Positions 9,029 through 20,047 of a DNA stretch of 64,000 nt are shown here, piece after piece. The translations under genes and the position numbers were made by a program. The DNA lies in NCBI GenBank assembly GCA_037447655.1, contig JBBHKE010000805.1, forward strand, positions 1 through 64,000, written 5' to 3'. Position 1 is the first letter of the stretch; each line of letters starts with the position of its first letter. The notes below the pieces were generated by a model. The model was given only the letters and a program-made list of their open reading frames with translations. It was not told where the DNA came from and did no database searches. This DNA comes from Zygnema cylindricum. Lineage: Eukaryota > Streptophyta > Zygnematophyceae > Zygnematales > Zygnemataceae.

Positions 9029-10156
9029 TTATGGATCCATGACTCGACCAAGTAAGGTGCAACGCTGCCGCTCAATGAGTCCCAAGGCGGCAGTAGTGTC
9101 TGGAATGAAATCCAAAAGATGTTCTCGTTTTGCAGCAGTAGGTTCTTCTAAACTTCCTATATGAGTATTCTGAAGCATACCCGGTCCATTATGTGAGTAT
9201 GCGTGAGAGTTTGGATATGCAACTAGTGTAGGCTGTGCACGTAGTGGCTGGCCTGGGATGGTAAGACCAAATGCAGGAGGATAGTCTGTTTGAATACATG
9301 TCTGGACCTTATGAAATGGAAGAAGTGCATCCTGAATTGAAAGGTTTGGTGGTCGGACAGCGAGGTTAGCCTCTCGGAGCCGACCCATGTCCACCAGGTT
9401 AGTCCACTTGGAACGAACCCGGTGGGCCAGCGAACCATGGCGTGCGGCATCAATGAATAGTGGTGGTTCAATTAATAATTCAATGCGTTTATAATCTGCG
9501 AGGACCGTAGGTCTGGGGTCATTATAAGCTGCGACGTTCTCTAAGATGTATCTTAAAAGACAGTCCAGTTTTTGGAAGAAGTGGATAAGACGCACCACCT
9601 TGAAAAACAACTTAGTACGTGGATCTGCGAGACCTAAACCTTTCACGGCCCTGGAAATACTCTAACATTCCCATCCAGCAAACAAGAGATCAATTGGTTC
9701 CAATTCCATTAAATGATGATTTCCTATTAGACGGATATCCTGTGGCAATGCCGAATGCATATCGTGAAAAGCAGACTGAGGAAAGAGATGAGGATACTGT
9801 TCGTGCAAGACCTGGCAGTGGTGCAACTGAACGCGTCTCGCCAAGGGGTCAATATCTACGGAATAGTCATGCTTTATCAGAAGACCGTTCCGAAGGCAAG
9901 AGAAAAGTGAAGTCCCTATTCCTGCAAAAAGGTCTAAGATAACGAGATCATTTTGGTGATGTTGTAAATTGACCAGTGTCCATTTAATTGGCAAGAACTC
10001 GGAAGGATCTATCGCAATGGAGGTTGGATCAGGAATACTAGATAAAGGAATTGGTATAGTAAATTTATATAGTCGGTCAAAAATCTGAAGAGTCAATGGT
10101 AAATCCGGGTGTACTAAATAATTGTGGTAAACCCGGGGAATCTTGTGAGATTTCAT
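9029..10156 (-). pseudogene. DNMT3-like C5 cytosine DNA methyltransferase inside gypsy pol
   Basis: Two same-frame pieces (10156-9662, 164 aa; 9646-9029, 205 aa) are separated by one TAG. Piece 1: motif I at residues 74-82 (LDLFAGIGT, AdoMet binding), a motif II-like acidic site at 98-103 (YSVDID), and the start of motif IV at 155-164 (PIDLLFAGWEC) with the catalytic Cys. Piece 2: the rest of the motif IV loop (KGLGLADPRTKLFF), motif VI ENV at 36-38, a motif VIII-like HRVRSKWTN at 75-83, and motif IX/X-like REHLLDF and ERQRCTLLGR near the end. The order I to X is canonical, unlike the permuted plant DRM enzymes; similarity is closest to DNMT3-type domains. C5 methyltransferases transfer a methyl group from AdoMet to cytosine in DNA. 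It lies between protease and RT on the same strand, so it is part of the element. Odd points: Glu replaces the usual Pro before the Cys, and the stop directly follows that Cys, so this copy cannot be active. Confidence 0.9.
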
Positions 10157-10186
10157 CTGCTGTTAGCGATTCAAGGATGTCTGCAC

Positions 10187-10654
10187 CTATGCCCACTGCG
10201 GCAAGGCTGACAAGATCAGCGCCGAATGGGCCGTAGTAGGCATGGGTTGCCGGGCCGAGATAAGGGGTAAGCAAATTTTACGTTCCGAGAAGTTGTTAGG
10301 TCTGTACGAAAATGTCTGATCGTGCATATCAACCCCCCCCCCACCTCGAAAAATAACGTCTTGACCGACCAAGCATTCATAGTCACAACACTTGGTGACC
10401 AAGGCATGAGCATAAATTCCTGCGAAATCCGTCGCTGACTGACTCTGAAATTGAAAATATATTGGTTCTATCGTAATACCTAGGACTTGCTTTGTGGTAC
10501 TTGCGGAAGTCAATAGACGTGTGGTAGTGGGTTGTAGCTTATCTGCCGTAAGACCTATTTTGATGGCAAAATCATAACCGAGGATAATTGGCTTTGCGCC
10601 TGTATCTATGAGAGGAAGTGCCGGTGCAAACCCATTAACTGTAAAAACGCCCAA
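10187..10654 (-). pseudogene. Gypsy aspartic protease and linker
   Basis: The frame contains the retropepsin active site LIDTGAKPIILG near residue 17, followed by a ~100-residue protease body. Proteases of this type cut Gag-Pol into working proteins. It ends in a TAG. In the same frame, one more stop separates it from the methyltransferase Met. An overlapping frame (10274-10077) reads more naturally through the linker, so a frameshift is likely near 10250. A ten-C run at 10333-10342 lies in this module. The shown start is not natural; the protease should continue from gag across the solo LTR inserted at 10750-11941. Confidence 0.78.
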
Positions 10655-10749
10655 TTTGTTATCTAGAAAACTGATGTGAGGAGTGAGGCTTGACCGCTCT
10701 TCAAAAGTAATAATTTAAAGGGAAAGAGCATTACGATTGTTTTGTAATG

Positions 10750-11941
10750 TGTTGGAATTCAAGTATTTTCTAGGTCTAGAGATTGCAAAATAAAAAGCAA
10801 AATAATAGATATTGACAGCCTGCCTCTAACTCCTCACTCAAGTCTTCATACTTGTCGCAGTCACTGAAGACTAGAGGAGTTAGCCATGGCTGCCTGTGCT
10901 GTCTAGAGAGAGACAGGCAGTTGTTTTATAAGGTTTTCTCTCTAAAAGGGAGTTTGACATAACCAGGATTTGATCTTGGTACCTACCATAAGTCAAACCC
11001 GCAGCAACAGGTAAAGTTATCCAAATAGTCTAAGTTATATGATAGAACATATGTCATATGATATTTATTTTAATAGTTACAATATGACTAATTCATTTAA
11101 CGAGAACAATATGTATACTGCATAGAAACAGTTGTGTAAAGTACGACGTACGGTATGGATACGAAATAAATACCGCGCAGTTTGTTTGACGTCGGAAAGA
11201 ATACCGCGCAAGTATTTATGACGGCCACGATTGAAATCAAAATTTGATCGGACGGCCGCGAAGGATGCTGAGATCGCGGAGTATGATTTTGGCGGTTTGC
11301 GATCATCGCCACATTGAGTGACACGTGGCAAAACTACATTGGATTGCGGCAACTTCGGGGATTACGGAAACGAATCCGGATATGACACGTGTCAACATTT
11401 TGGCCATGTCGTACTATGGCCGTACATAAAGTACACCGGCACCTGTACTTTTCTGTACGACACAGTGTTTTAATTGGTGCCGTACTTTAGTAGATAGAGT
11501 TTTAGAGGGAGATAGGACTTAGAAAAATTTGGCAGATAGGACCCTCTCTCTAAGAGAGCACCTTGTATAAATGGCTAACTTTGGGCAGCCATAACTATCA
11601 ATTTACTTGACCATTTTCAGTGATTCTTTTTGCTGCGGACTCAAGGGAGTCCAAGCTACACAAAAATGTAGTCGGTCAGTGTTTTAGTCTGCCAGGGTGG
11701 TGGTATTTCTAAGGGAGAGTCAAAGTGGGTGAATGTGTCCAAATCTCATATTATAACTTTGCATTCTGTGGTGGAACTGACCACACAGAAAGTTTTATTT
11801 CACAGGGGTGAATCTATATTTGGGTTCTGATTGTCAAGGGGTCAGTCATTTCGGTTTATATCAACTTGGAGTCGGCACTATCTAGATAAGCTTCTTTTGG
11901 ATCTGCTTACTCTGAGGGCCAATGGAAGTCTCAGAGTTTCA
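10750..11941 (+). mobile_element. Solo copia LTR inserted in gypsy G1 (between gag and protease)
   Basis: The 1,192 bp unit begins TGTTGGAATTCAAG and ends in CAGAGTTTCA, like the other copia LTRs in the window, with AGTATTTTCTAGGTCT near its start. Flanks are TAATG (10745-10749) and TAATA (11942-11946), a 5-bp target duplication with one change. No internal region remains, so this is a solo LTR left by LTR-LTR recombination. It separates G1 gag from its protease. Confidence 0.85.
10957..11035 (-). other. Antisense tRNA-like segment in copia LTR
   Basis: On the minus strand a T-arm-like hairpin (CCAAGATCAAATCCTGG) with a B-box-like centre follows, by tRNA-like spacing, an A-box-like stretch. 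Equivalent segments occur at similar offsets in the other copia LTR families, always antisense to the element. No full cloverleaf was established. Confidence 0.45.
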
Positions 11942-13275
11942 TAATACTTGTAACGCAACTGCTGAAGGAGTTAGATCTATAGTTTTTTCCTTGTTATCCA
12001 ACTCGGGAAGCATGGTGGACAGGATGGACAACCGTTCTTTGACCTTATATCTGTCTTGTATGCTCCTCTCTAAAATAGTTAATGCCTCAGCGGTGATGCT
12101 TGAGGCGGTTTCTGGAATAGGTGAGCGAGGTTCTTTGGCAAATGATAATGGTATTCGTGTGTTGATGGATTTTGACTCGAGATTATGATCGGGAGTCCCT
12201 TTAAACTGAGCTACCCGTTGTTGAACACTGGACTCCCGAAGAGATCGCCTAGCAAAAGAGGCCATATGGACCATAGTTCGGGCCATTCCAGTTAATTGAG
12301 ATTTGACTAGCGCCATAAGCGCGACAAACTGCTCCTTCATCATGGCCGCCACGGTAGCCTGCATCTCGGCTTTCTCTCGGTCCCTCTTGCTGATTTTTGG
12401 AGGGTTGTCTTTCTCTACCCCTTTGGGTGGAGTGACTAATTTTTCCGAGCGAGCAGGTATACCGTCGTTTTTGATTTGATTTTGATAACTGAAATCAGGT
12501 TTTTTAATGTGACATCGATTTGCATAATGACCCGTTTGATTACAATGAGTACATGTGGCGGTCTTATCCGAACAGCTACGTGCGTCATGACCAGTGTTAC
12601 CAAATCGAAAACATATACGAACACCAAGGTTTGTTGGTAATGTTCCCATGGCTGAAGTCCTTAGGGGTCTCGGATTGGGCCATGGGTTGCGTGGATTAGG
12701 ATGAGGATTAGGAATCAGGTTTGCATTAAGAGAAGATTTAGGTCGCTCATGAGCGTCCCACCAACTGGTGTGCATTTCATACCGTACGACATACTGTGCA
12801 GCCTGCTCGAAGGTAAATTTGAGGCCATATGCCACATTCAAATGTCTTTGAATGAAACGTCGAGATTGGTTGGGAAGTTGCCCCACAAATTTCTGAACTG
12901 CCTCTGCGTCTGTCGTGAGATTTGGTAAGGCTTCGTGTAATGTTTCAACACACGCCCGCAATGCCGGGCGGTTTCGCCTGGGCGATGTTCGAAATTCATT
13001 AGTTCTTTTACCTGATCGGGGTTCTGTATTCGGTACTCTTCCAGTAATAAACTGAAAACAAATGATACTAGATCCCTTAAAGGAACCAACATTGCAGGGC
13101 GGGCTCGAATTCCAGCCCGAGCAGGAATGGCGAATTGATGAGGGACCTCAGGTATTTCACGTGAAATTTCGTTGCCTGCTGAGTCAGAAACTGCGGGTAC
13201 AACAACTTCGAAAAGAATTTCTAGACTGTATGTTGTGGCTAAAAATCCAAAATATTCGGGTGACATTTCTGTCAT
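11942..13275 (-). pseudogene. Gag of gypsy element G1
   Basis: Two overlapping frames (13275-12838 and 12961-11939) make one Gag. The first has the capsid-like N-terminus; the second contains QKFVGQLPNQSRRFIQRHL and a zinc-knuckle pair. The second knuckle is a full CCHC (CTHCNQTGHYANRC). The first (CFRFGNTGHDARSC) has Phe where the second Cys should be; G2 keeps that Cys (CGNTGHDQRNF) but has lost others. Gag packages the element RNA. The C-terminal ~150 residues are charged and helical-looking. The frame breaks where the solo LTR inserted (11941) and by one frameshift near 12900. Confidence 0.8.
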
Positions 13276-13806
13276 AGCACAAATTGCCGCATATTTTCGT
13301 GTATATAGAGATAGGGCAGATCCCCTAAGGTATCACCCAGGTAACAAAAAAACAACCCGTAAATTATAACGGTCTTGATACCAGAATGCGAGATTGCGCA
13401 TCTCGGTATCAAAAAGCATTCGAAAATGTGACAAGGACATAGTGTCCTTGAGACTCGAAAAACAAAACTGATTTCTACTTCCTCCGGCTTCTATAGACGT
13501 GGCCATATCCCCAAAATAGGAATTGGAGTTGGTGTGTATATTTCCACTCAAAAGAAAAAGGGAAGGTGGTAGATTTAGATCCCGGATATCAAAGGAGTCT
13601 ATGTCTGAATATTCACCCCAGCTATGGGAGGAGGATGAGGAGACAGATGATGTAGATCTATATGTAGTGGTAATACCAGATTTAGAGTTGTGTGAACCCG
13701 TAAGCTGAGACTGAGCAGACTGACCTGTATGACCTAAAAGCTAGACAAGAGGTGAGCGTGCGGGAATCAAAGCCTGATCCGGTCCACGCTAAAGACTCGA
13801 ACTCCT
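13276..13806 (-). pseudogene. Gag N-terminal/leader segment of gypsy G1
   Basis: The minus-strand frame 13551-13333 contains MATSIEAGGSRNQFCF, which matches the corresponding stretch of G2 (22737-23057: MASSIDTGGGKNQFCF). Conservation between two copies suggests a translated start region of Gag or an upstream short frame. The remainder to 13806 aligns with G2 23060-23130 and is probably untranslated leader. Confidence 0.45.
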
Positions 13807-13866
13807 AACCCGTAAGTTAAGACTGAGCAGACTGACCAGTATGACCTAAAAGCTAGACAAGAGGTG
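13695..13866. repeat. 60-bp local duplication at the broken end of copia K2
   Basis: Bases 13695-13754 (AACCCGTAAGCTGAGACTG onward to AGACAAGAGGTG) are repeated at 13807-13866 with about three changes. The second copy abuts the point where copia K2 is cut off inside gag. This looks like filler DNA copied from next to a break during repair. Confidence 0.8.
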
Positions 13867-15009
13867 TTTGTGTGTACTTTTCTCTCTTCTCCATTCTACC
13901 GATGTGAAGAAGCTCCAAGATTTCTTCATCCTCTTTCTCCTCTTCCCCTTCTTCCTCCTCATTCACACCCCAACTTCTAAGTTCTTCCAAACGAAGACAC
14001 TCCTCCATATGGTGACCCAGTTCTCTACAAAAGAAGCAAACTTTTTTTCCCAAAGCTCCCCTTTCTTTTCTTCTCCCTCTCTTTCCACTAAAGTTCCGAT
14101 AAGGTTTATCTTTGTCTTTCTTCCTCTCATCACGCTTCCGCTCGTCACCGCCGTTCCTCTCATCACGCTTCCGCCAGTCACCACCAGCTGTAAATGCAAT
14201 CACCTTCTCACTTCCCCTACGAAGCTCCAAGATGCTTTCCCTCACAAGTATTATCCCCATGGTGATGCTTCAAGTCCACGAGGAGCCATCCATTCCCTCC
14301 ATACGGTAAATGATGTCTTCGTACTCATCTGGGAGTTTCATGATTAGTGTATAAATCTTTCTCTCCTCAGATTCTACATATCCCGCACTAGCAAACTCAA
14401 CATATAACGCAGCAATATCATTGCAAAACTCTATCATACTACCGCCTAATAAACATAGGCCTCTATTTCTTGTTTTTTTAACTCTTGCCTCTGTATAGTT
14501 TCACTCTTATAAATCTGAATTAGTTTTTCCCAGATTTCCGAAGACTTGATTAGACTTAAAATAGTGATAGCTATGGACTTAGACACATATCTAAGTATGA
14601 GATGTTTTGCTATAGTGTTTTTATATTCCCAAATTTTCCTATCATTTTCTTCAGTTTTTGGTTCAGTTATAGCCCCCAGAAGTGGAACCTTAGCCGAGAG
14701 CCAAGCTCCCCTCACCATAGGTATCTATTTATCCTTCTCCCCTATTTCCCTTTCTACGGTAATGATTTTCCCTTCACCTTCCGTTGCATCTGAACTCCGG
14801 TTGGTTTTCTGGGCAGCCCCAGATGATTCTCCATAGTGAGCTCCTCCAAAGCCCGGTGGCGGACACCTCACTTGTCCCGAAACAATTCCCCATAAGTGCT
14901 TCTCGAAAAGCAATCCCTCCATTTTAAACTCCCAATAAGTGAAGTTTGTTCCATCGAACATAGGTACCCTAGATGGTGGGCCCATAACCTGAAATTCTAT
15001 AGGCTCCAT
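13867..15009 (-). pseudogene. Copia Gag, truncated (K2)
   Basis: Frames 15009-14725, 14718-14446 and 14260-13853 are consecutive pieces. The ATG at 15009-15007 lies 20 bases inside the LTR, so Gag begins MEPIEFQVMGPPSRVPMFDG. Later pieces carry the copia Gag core (IWEKLIQIY) and a zinc knuckle CFFCRELGHHMEEC (C-x2-C-x4-H-x4-C). An acidic Glu-rich tract follows. The last ~15 residues read into the duplicated filler and are not natural. Copia Gag forms the cytoplasmic particle. Confidence 0.8.
14975..14989 (-). other. Primer-binding site, copia K2 (initiator tRNA-Met anticodon arm)
   Basis: Directly after the LTR, the minus strand reads GGTTATGGGCCCACC. This is complementary to the anticodon arm of plant initiator tRNA-Met (GGUGGGCCCAUAACC) and not to the tRNA 3' end, as known for Drosophila copia, which primes from a half-tRNA. 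Confidence 0.8.
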
Positions 15010-16110
15010 TGCTAAACAAAATTCGCACGTTCAAAGGAAGCTAATCTAAATAGTGCCGACTCCAACTTGAGATAAACCCAATATAGCTTCACCCTTGTGA
15101 AATAACACTTTCAGTGTGCCCAGTTCCACCACAGAATGCAAAGTTAGAATATGAGATTTGGACACATTCACCCGCTTTGACTTTCCCTTAGAAATGCAGC
15201 CACCGAGACAGGCAAAAACTCTGACCGACTACACCTTTGTGTAGCTTGGACTCCCCTGAGTCCGCAGCAACAAGAATCACTGAAATTGGTCAATTGAGTT
15301 GATGGTTATGGCTGGCCAAAGTTTGCCATTTATACAAGGTGCTCTCTGAGAGAGTCAGCTACCTACCAGAAATATTCTAAGTCCTAGTCCCTCTGTAAAC
15401 CCCTTCTACTGAAGTAGGACGCCAATCACAGGACTGTACTGTACATAAAAGTACAGGCGCCGGAGTACTTTCTGTACGGCAAGACCATACAGGTGACAAA
15501 TGTCAGATCCAAACTTGTTATCTTGCGCTCCGGAGATTTCGCAATCCTCCAGCGCATTTCCACGTGTCATCTGGAGTGGCGGCGTCTGAAAACGCCAAAG
15601 CGGCCATTCCGGAATCTCGGCTAGCAACGCGGTCGTCGATTAAATCCGGTATTCATTCTTACCCGTCGAAAATATGTGCGCGGTATTTGTTTCGCCGTCG
15701 AAACAAATGTGCGGTATTTGTTTCGCGTAAACCGTACTACTCTAAACCGTTTCTATGTACTAAGAATCTATTCGCGCTGTTAAATGAATTTGTCTACGCG
15801 TACATATTTATATAATTATCAAACCCTATATGTCCTAGCACTAGTCGTAGACTAAACGGACAAAGCTAACGGCTATATTGACGGAAGGCAGGTTCCAGGA
15901 TCAATTCCTGGGTCTGTCAATACTTTTGGTGAACCCATCTATTTTTTGCTATTTGTCTGCTACAAAGCTTTAGGCAGCCATGGCTTTATCACCCTACCCA
16001 GCCTTCAGTGACTACAACAAGTGTCGGGGCTTGGAGAAGGGAGTCAGAGGCAGACTGCCTCTACTCTTTTTCTATCTAGTAAAGACCTAGAAAATACCCA
16101 AATATCAACA
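14990..16110 (-). repeat. 5' LTR of copia K2
   Basis: 1,121 bp, minus-strand start TGTTGATATTTGG, end GAATTTCA next to the primer-binding site. It shares the window's copia LTR layout: GTATTTTCTAGGTC near the start, an antisense tRNA-like segment (plus strand, about 15850-15920), GTAC palindrome (about 15430-15490) and CTCTCTGAGAGAG hairpin (about 15343-15356). Confidence 0.85.
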
Positions 16111-16211
16111 GTACCATCTGGAAACGGTAAATTGTTCCAGTCTGTTGGCATGTAAACAGACAGTCGTCCTATCCGGATGCAACTAGATGTCGGACCCTAC
16201 TCAGGGTTAGT

Positions 16212-16370
16212 GGGCAAATGCCCGTTGCCAGATCTACTGATCAAATCACACAAGGAGTCTTCAAATTCACGCAAACAGGCACCCACGCAATTGGCAAATG
16301 CCCGCTGCCAGATCTACTGATCAAATCACACAGGGAGTCTTCAAATTTACGCAAACAGGCACCCACGCAA
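16212..16370. repeat. Tandem duplication, ~79 bp x 2
   Basis: GGCAAATGCCCG.TGCCAGATC to AGGCACCCACGCAA occurs twice in a row, with a few differences, in the leader of gypsy G1. It gives an internally repetitive 68-aa open frame with no domain. Confidence 0.85.
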
Positions 16371-16989
16371 ACAAGCACTCCCCTCAATGATTCGATATAT
16401 TATGTATCACCAGGGTTAGTCTAATCGCGAATCCACTAAGAAGGTCGTTCACAGCTAGATCTAAGCAATACCACAAAAGCCACTTCGAGCCACTCGAAGA
16501 AGAAACATGTCACCTATGCAAGGCCACTTCTGGGCAGATTTAATAAAATAGGAAACTATTCAAGGCCCACAAGGCCAGATGTAGTAAAATAGGAAACTAT
16601 CCAAGGCCCAACAAGGACTGATGTAATAGACAAGAAGTCACTATCCAAGACCAATCATGGTCAGATCCAAAGAAAATGCAACCACAATGCCTATGCGGGG
16701 AGGAAGGCACAGCCTTCGGTCGGATCTTAACCCCTCTAGGTTATCGCGCTTAACAACCTATCACGCGCCTGCAACCACAAGGACCCGATTACTCACCTGA
16801 AGCGATATGTAAGGTCTCCCAGCGATGCTCTAACCTCCCTCGAATTCCGAATTGTCGAGAAGAGATCACAACTCAAAATACCAACGTAGATAGTAGCCTG
16901 TTAGGGTACGCGTATCTGCTTTAAGCCACGCTCTACCCAACTATTAAAGCAGTTATAATTTTATGTGATAATTCATGCAAACCTACTTT

Positions 16990-17056
16990 ATATATTTAAA
17001 TATATATATATATTTTTTTTTCTCTTGGTTTTTAATATATATATATATATATTTTT
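16990..17056. repeat. AT-rich microsatellite pair
   Basis: Two (TA)n stretches separated by a T-run and CTCTTGG lie in the gypsy G1 leader. G2 has a T-rich run at the corresponding place (30440-30485). Confidence 0.85.
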
Positions 17057-17345
17057 ATAAAGTTTTAGGTTTGCTAGGTTTTCTGAGTGAGTTAATCCGG
17101 TAGGCGAACAAAAAAGAGAAACTATACCGGATTTACCGACAAAATAAGAAAAATCGAACTTAAAGCCCACCAAGCAACGAAACCCTCAAAATTGAAAGTA
17201 AAAACAGATTAAAGCAATCCAAAGAAAACCACTAGACTGGAAAAGAAAACAAACAACTAATTAATGCTTAACTGAAAAAGAAAAGCAAATTACAATAATT
17301 AGACGGAAAGAAAACAAATTGCCACAAAGAATAACGAAAATTAGA

Positions 17346-18379
17346 AAGGAAACAAATTAAAACAAACTAGAAATAAAGAAACTAATTGACACCAAGAATA
17401 AAGAAAATTAGAAATAAAAAAAAACAAATTAAGTACGGGAATATTTGCGACAGTAGCCACAGGCCCTGTAGTCATCAATATTCCATACAGGAGTCCAATC
17501 AACTGGTAAGAACCCTTCCTTAGCCGGATGAAAGAGCCGAGATAACCAGTAATCCTCGAAGGCCAGACAAGGTGAGTACCAGCCCGTACGGTCAGCGTCC
17601 AAACAGCAAGAAAACACCAACTCCACAGACACTATTCACAAATCACAGCAAGTAGAAGACAGTTTGGAGGGAATCCTTGCAGGTTGGCTTGCGCCTGTAG
17701 ATTAGGTAAGGTCTTAGTACAAAAAGAAAGAAAAACTCACAGACAATTACTGGGATAGACCATGGGTCTGGAAAAGCAAAAACCCTAACTCAAAACTAAC
17801 TTGTCACTAAATATTAGGTGGAAATCCTAAGATCACAATGTTCGACAAATCCCGAGAAAAAGCCTGCCAAAAAACGACAACCTTCCAATGTGGATTCCTG
17901 TACTTAATTTGCAAAAGTTACTATCTCGTTAAATGGCACTTATCCTATGCTTTCACGAATCCGTACAGCAACACTAATTCTTACATGTCTTTGAGTAGGC
18001 AGGTTTCTATGTTAAAACACTGTCTGTTTCAAGAGACGACCGCTGCGTGGCTGCCTCGGACTGCCTTACATCTACCACCTCGAGGATAAAAACCCTCCCT
18101 AAGCTAAGCAAAAATGATGCATGAACCTCCAAGGGTTCATGACTTCAGACACTTGTCAGGTTTGTAGCCGTTTGAATTCCCGACGTCTGATGCCGTACCG
18201 TGGTCTAGTTCCACGCTGATTTCACATTGTGTTCCCGTGGTGCCGTACGAAAGTATATTTCGACCTTTGTCTTGTACGAATTTCTAGTTGTACTCTCGGA
18301 TATGTACTTGTCACGTCACCAAAACTTCAATTAGTACACGATATAATCACAATACCCGCTGACGTCTTACGGCATGACA
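17346..18379 (-). repeat. 5' LTR of gypsy G1
   Basis: Aligns with 4144-5211 and with the split G2 LTR. It begins on the minus strand TGTCATGCCGTAAGACGTC at 18379. The inner boundary is approximate because the A-rich tract (17210-17430) blurs it. Sequence beyond 18379 differs between the two 5' LTR copies (18380 onward versus 58584 onward), so this end is sharp. Confidence 0.75.
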
Positions 18380-20047
18380 ATCATGCGATTCTTTCACGTA
18401 CGTCTACCAAATTTATTACTTTATATTCGTAACAGTTAAATACCCATTTATGAACAAGTTTGATCTACTATTACTGTTACACTACGCTACCTGTATTGCT
18501 ACTTGTATTGTTTGTATTGTTGTATATTGGGTTTAAACTTATCACGATAAAACCGATATCAATAGTTATCGCTTATCGGACAGTGAGGGGTCTCGATATA
18601 TCGCTCCCAAACCAACAAACTTTTTATCGTTGATAAGTGTAACTAATAGTGTATTTTGTAACATACTACTTTATACTATACTGTATTAAATTGTATACAT
18701 TATATAGTGTGGAGCACCACATATGAGAATCCATTTGTTATTTTCGTACAAAACAACACAAGTGTACGGTCTAAAGTGACCGTTATCACTGATATTATCG
18801 AGTCCGATAATGATTGGTAATTTATAGCGACATATTGGTTTTATACCACAATAACTTCATTATCGATATAAAGGACCAATATACCATTTATCGATCGGTA
18901 ATAAATAGGTACATATCGATTATTGCCAAATGGCTACCGATAAACATCACTGATTGCTTGGCATGAGATGCTAAATAACTACAATATTGATAATATTTAC
19001 TCATCATATATCGTATGGCTCAACAATTCACATAACAACATTAAATATTAAGCAATTGAATCATGATACACGCGAGACATTTATATGGATACTTATTTAT
19101 GTAAGACAGTTGTACTAAACATCATTAACACTTTTATCGCACCATCCCACGCTTAAAAACGATATAGTTTGAAGGGGATTAGAGGGTTGTTGCAGTTTGT
19201 CGATCTAACGTATATATTTGTTTCAGTTTAAGGACATTTAACTACACGAATCTAACAACTAAAATTGATGTATATGTAAATGAGATTATCACACGTGACA
19301 GGGTATCATTCGATTCACTAAATTGACAATTGTCTTATTGACGTATGCAATACGTCTTTTTGTTTGTGCGTGGTAAATATATATCGATTAGTATTTTGGA
19401 TAAGAAAGCGGTGATTCGCTGATTTATTATATCTGTATAAAACATATGTACTTTCAATTTTGACTTCAATACCACATGTTTTTGTGAAGATATGAATAAA
19501 GTTTGAGGTACACGACCAAAAGTGTCTTAGACATTGTACTATCTTTGAGATTTTGGAGAGTTTTTTTGTGACTTGGTCTTTCATTTATTTCTTTTTGCAC
19601 AATTTGTGTGGTACTACAAATATATTTAAGAAAACATTTATCTTTATTGGACAATTTCATGTTAATTTAAACCTCACAACAAAATAGCGTACCAATATAG
19701 TAACGATTTACAAAATAGGTCCTTGAAACTCGAATATGATAAGAAGTTTTAATGTTTTGCAACGTTTTTTTGTTTACAGTTTATTTATCAACCGGTGTAA
19801 CCTTTTGAGGTGTTCTGTTTGGTCGAATCAGACGGTTTACCAAGATTCGAAAGTTTTAAAAGCCGGTTTTAAAACCGTTAAAGTTCGTTCGCACCACAAT
19901 GAAGGCGAACTGAATGGAACGGATCTGCGGCGATACAGTACTGTACAGTACAGTAATGTTCGTAGCGATGGGCAGTCTACGCCTTACGGTCCTTGTGTCA
20001 TATCGCGATGCAAAAAGAAGAAGTCGATGACCATGATGCAAGTGAAT
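18380..20047. other. No gene recognised; AT-rich flank of gypsy G1
   Basis: Open frames are short and without motifs. The stretch 18540-18960 is rich in ATCGATA/TATCG words and pieces of dyad symmetry (for example TTATCGATATAA-like segments near 18860). I see no coding exon, RNA gene or complete element. Confidence 0.5.

Larger units (their letters stand above)
13867..16110 (-). mobile_element. 5'-end fragment of a copia element (K2) in gypsy G1 leader
   Basis: On the minus strand: a 5' LTR (16110-14990) starting TGTTGATATTTGG, a primer-binding site (14989-14975), and gag down to about 13867. Protease, integrase, RT, RNase H and 3' LTR are missing. G1 leader continues at 16111 (GTACCATCTGGAAAC), aligning with G2 23130-23199, so K2 inserted in G1. 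The lost end is replaced by a local duplication. Confidence 0.85.
16111..17345 (-). other. 5' leader of gypsy G1 (untranslated)
   Basis: The region between the G1 5' LTR and gag shows no protein domain. It aligns with G2 23130-23199 followed by 29683-30724. Landmarks shared with G2 are TATCCGGATGCAACTA near 16190, GCCAGATCTACTGATCAAATC, and repeated AGGAAACTATCAAGGCC units near 16545-16620. The pieces 16111-16200 show the uninterrupted form of the site into which copia K1 jumped in G2. Confidence 0.7.
4144..18379 (-). mobile_element. Ty3/gypsy-type retrotransposon G1 with DNA methyltransferase and PHD finger
   Basis: On the minus strand the order is: LTR start TGTCATGCCG at 18379, leader, gag (13551-11942), aspartic protease (10654), C5 cytosine methyltransferase (10156-9029), reverse transcriptase (8495-7593), RNase H, integrase (HHCC plus DDE core), integrase C-terminus with PHD finger (6050-5472), 3' LTR starting at 5211. 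RT before integrase identifies Ty3/gypsy order. Two later copia insertions interrupt it (10750-11941 and 13867-16110). Stops and frameshifts in every module show this copy is dead. A second, more truncated copy (G2) lies at 21528-58583. The low-coordinate LTR boundary is uncertain (about 3900 to 4175), and no flanking target duplication could be confirmed. Confidence 0.85.

Noticed and set aside
9029-10156. Bacterial restriction-modification methyltransferase from contamination
   Set aside because: It lies in the expected strand and order between gypsy protease and RT, with eukaryotic elements on both sides, and no restriction gene is present.
13868-14347. 159-aa plus-strand frame rich in Phe and Ser
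   Set aside because: It is the antisense of copia K2 Gag, whose zinc knuckle is on the minus strand.
18540-18960. ATCGATA-rich stretch as a satellite or origin
   Set aside because: No regular period or consistent unit could be seen; similarity is loose and AT-driven.
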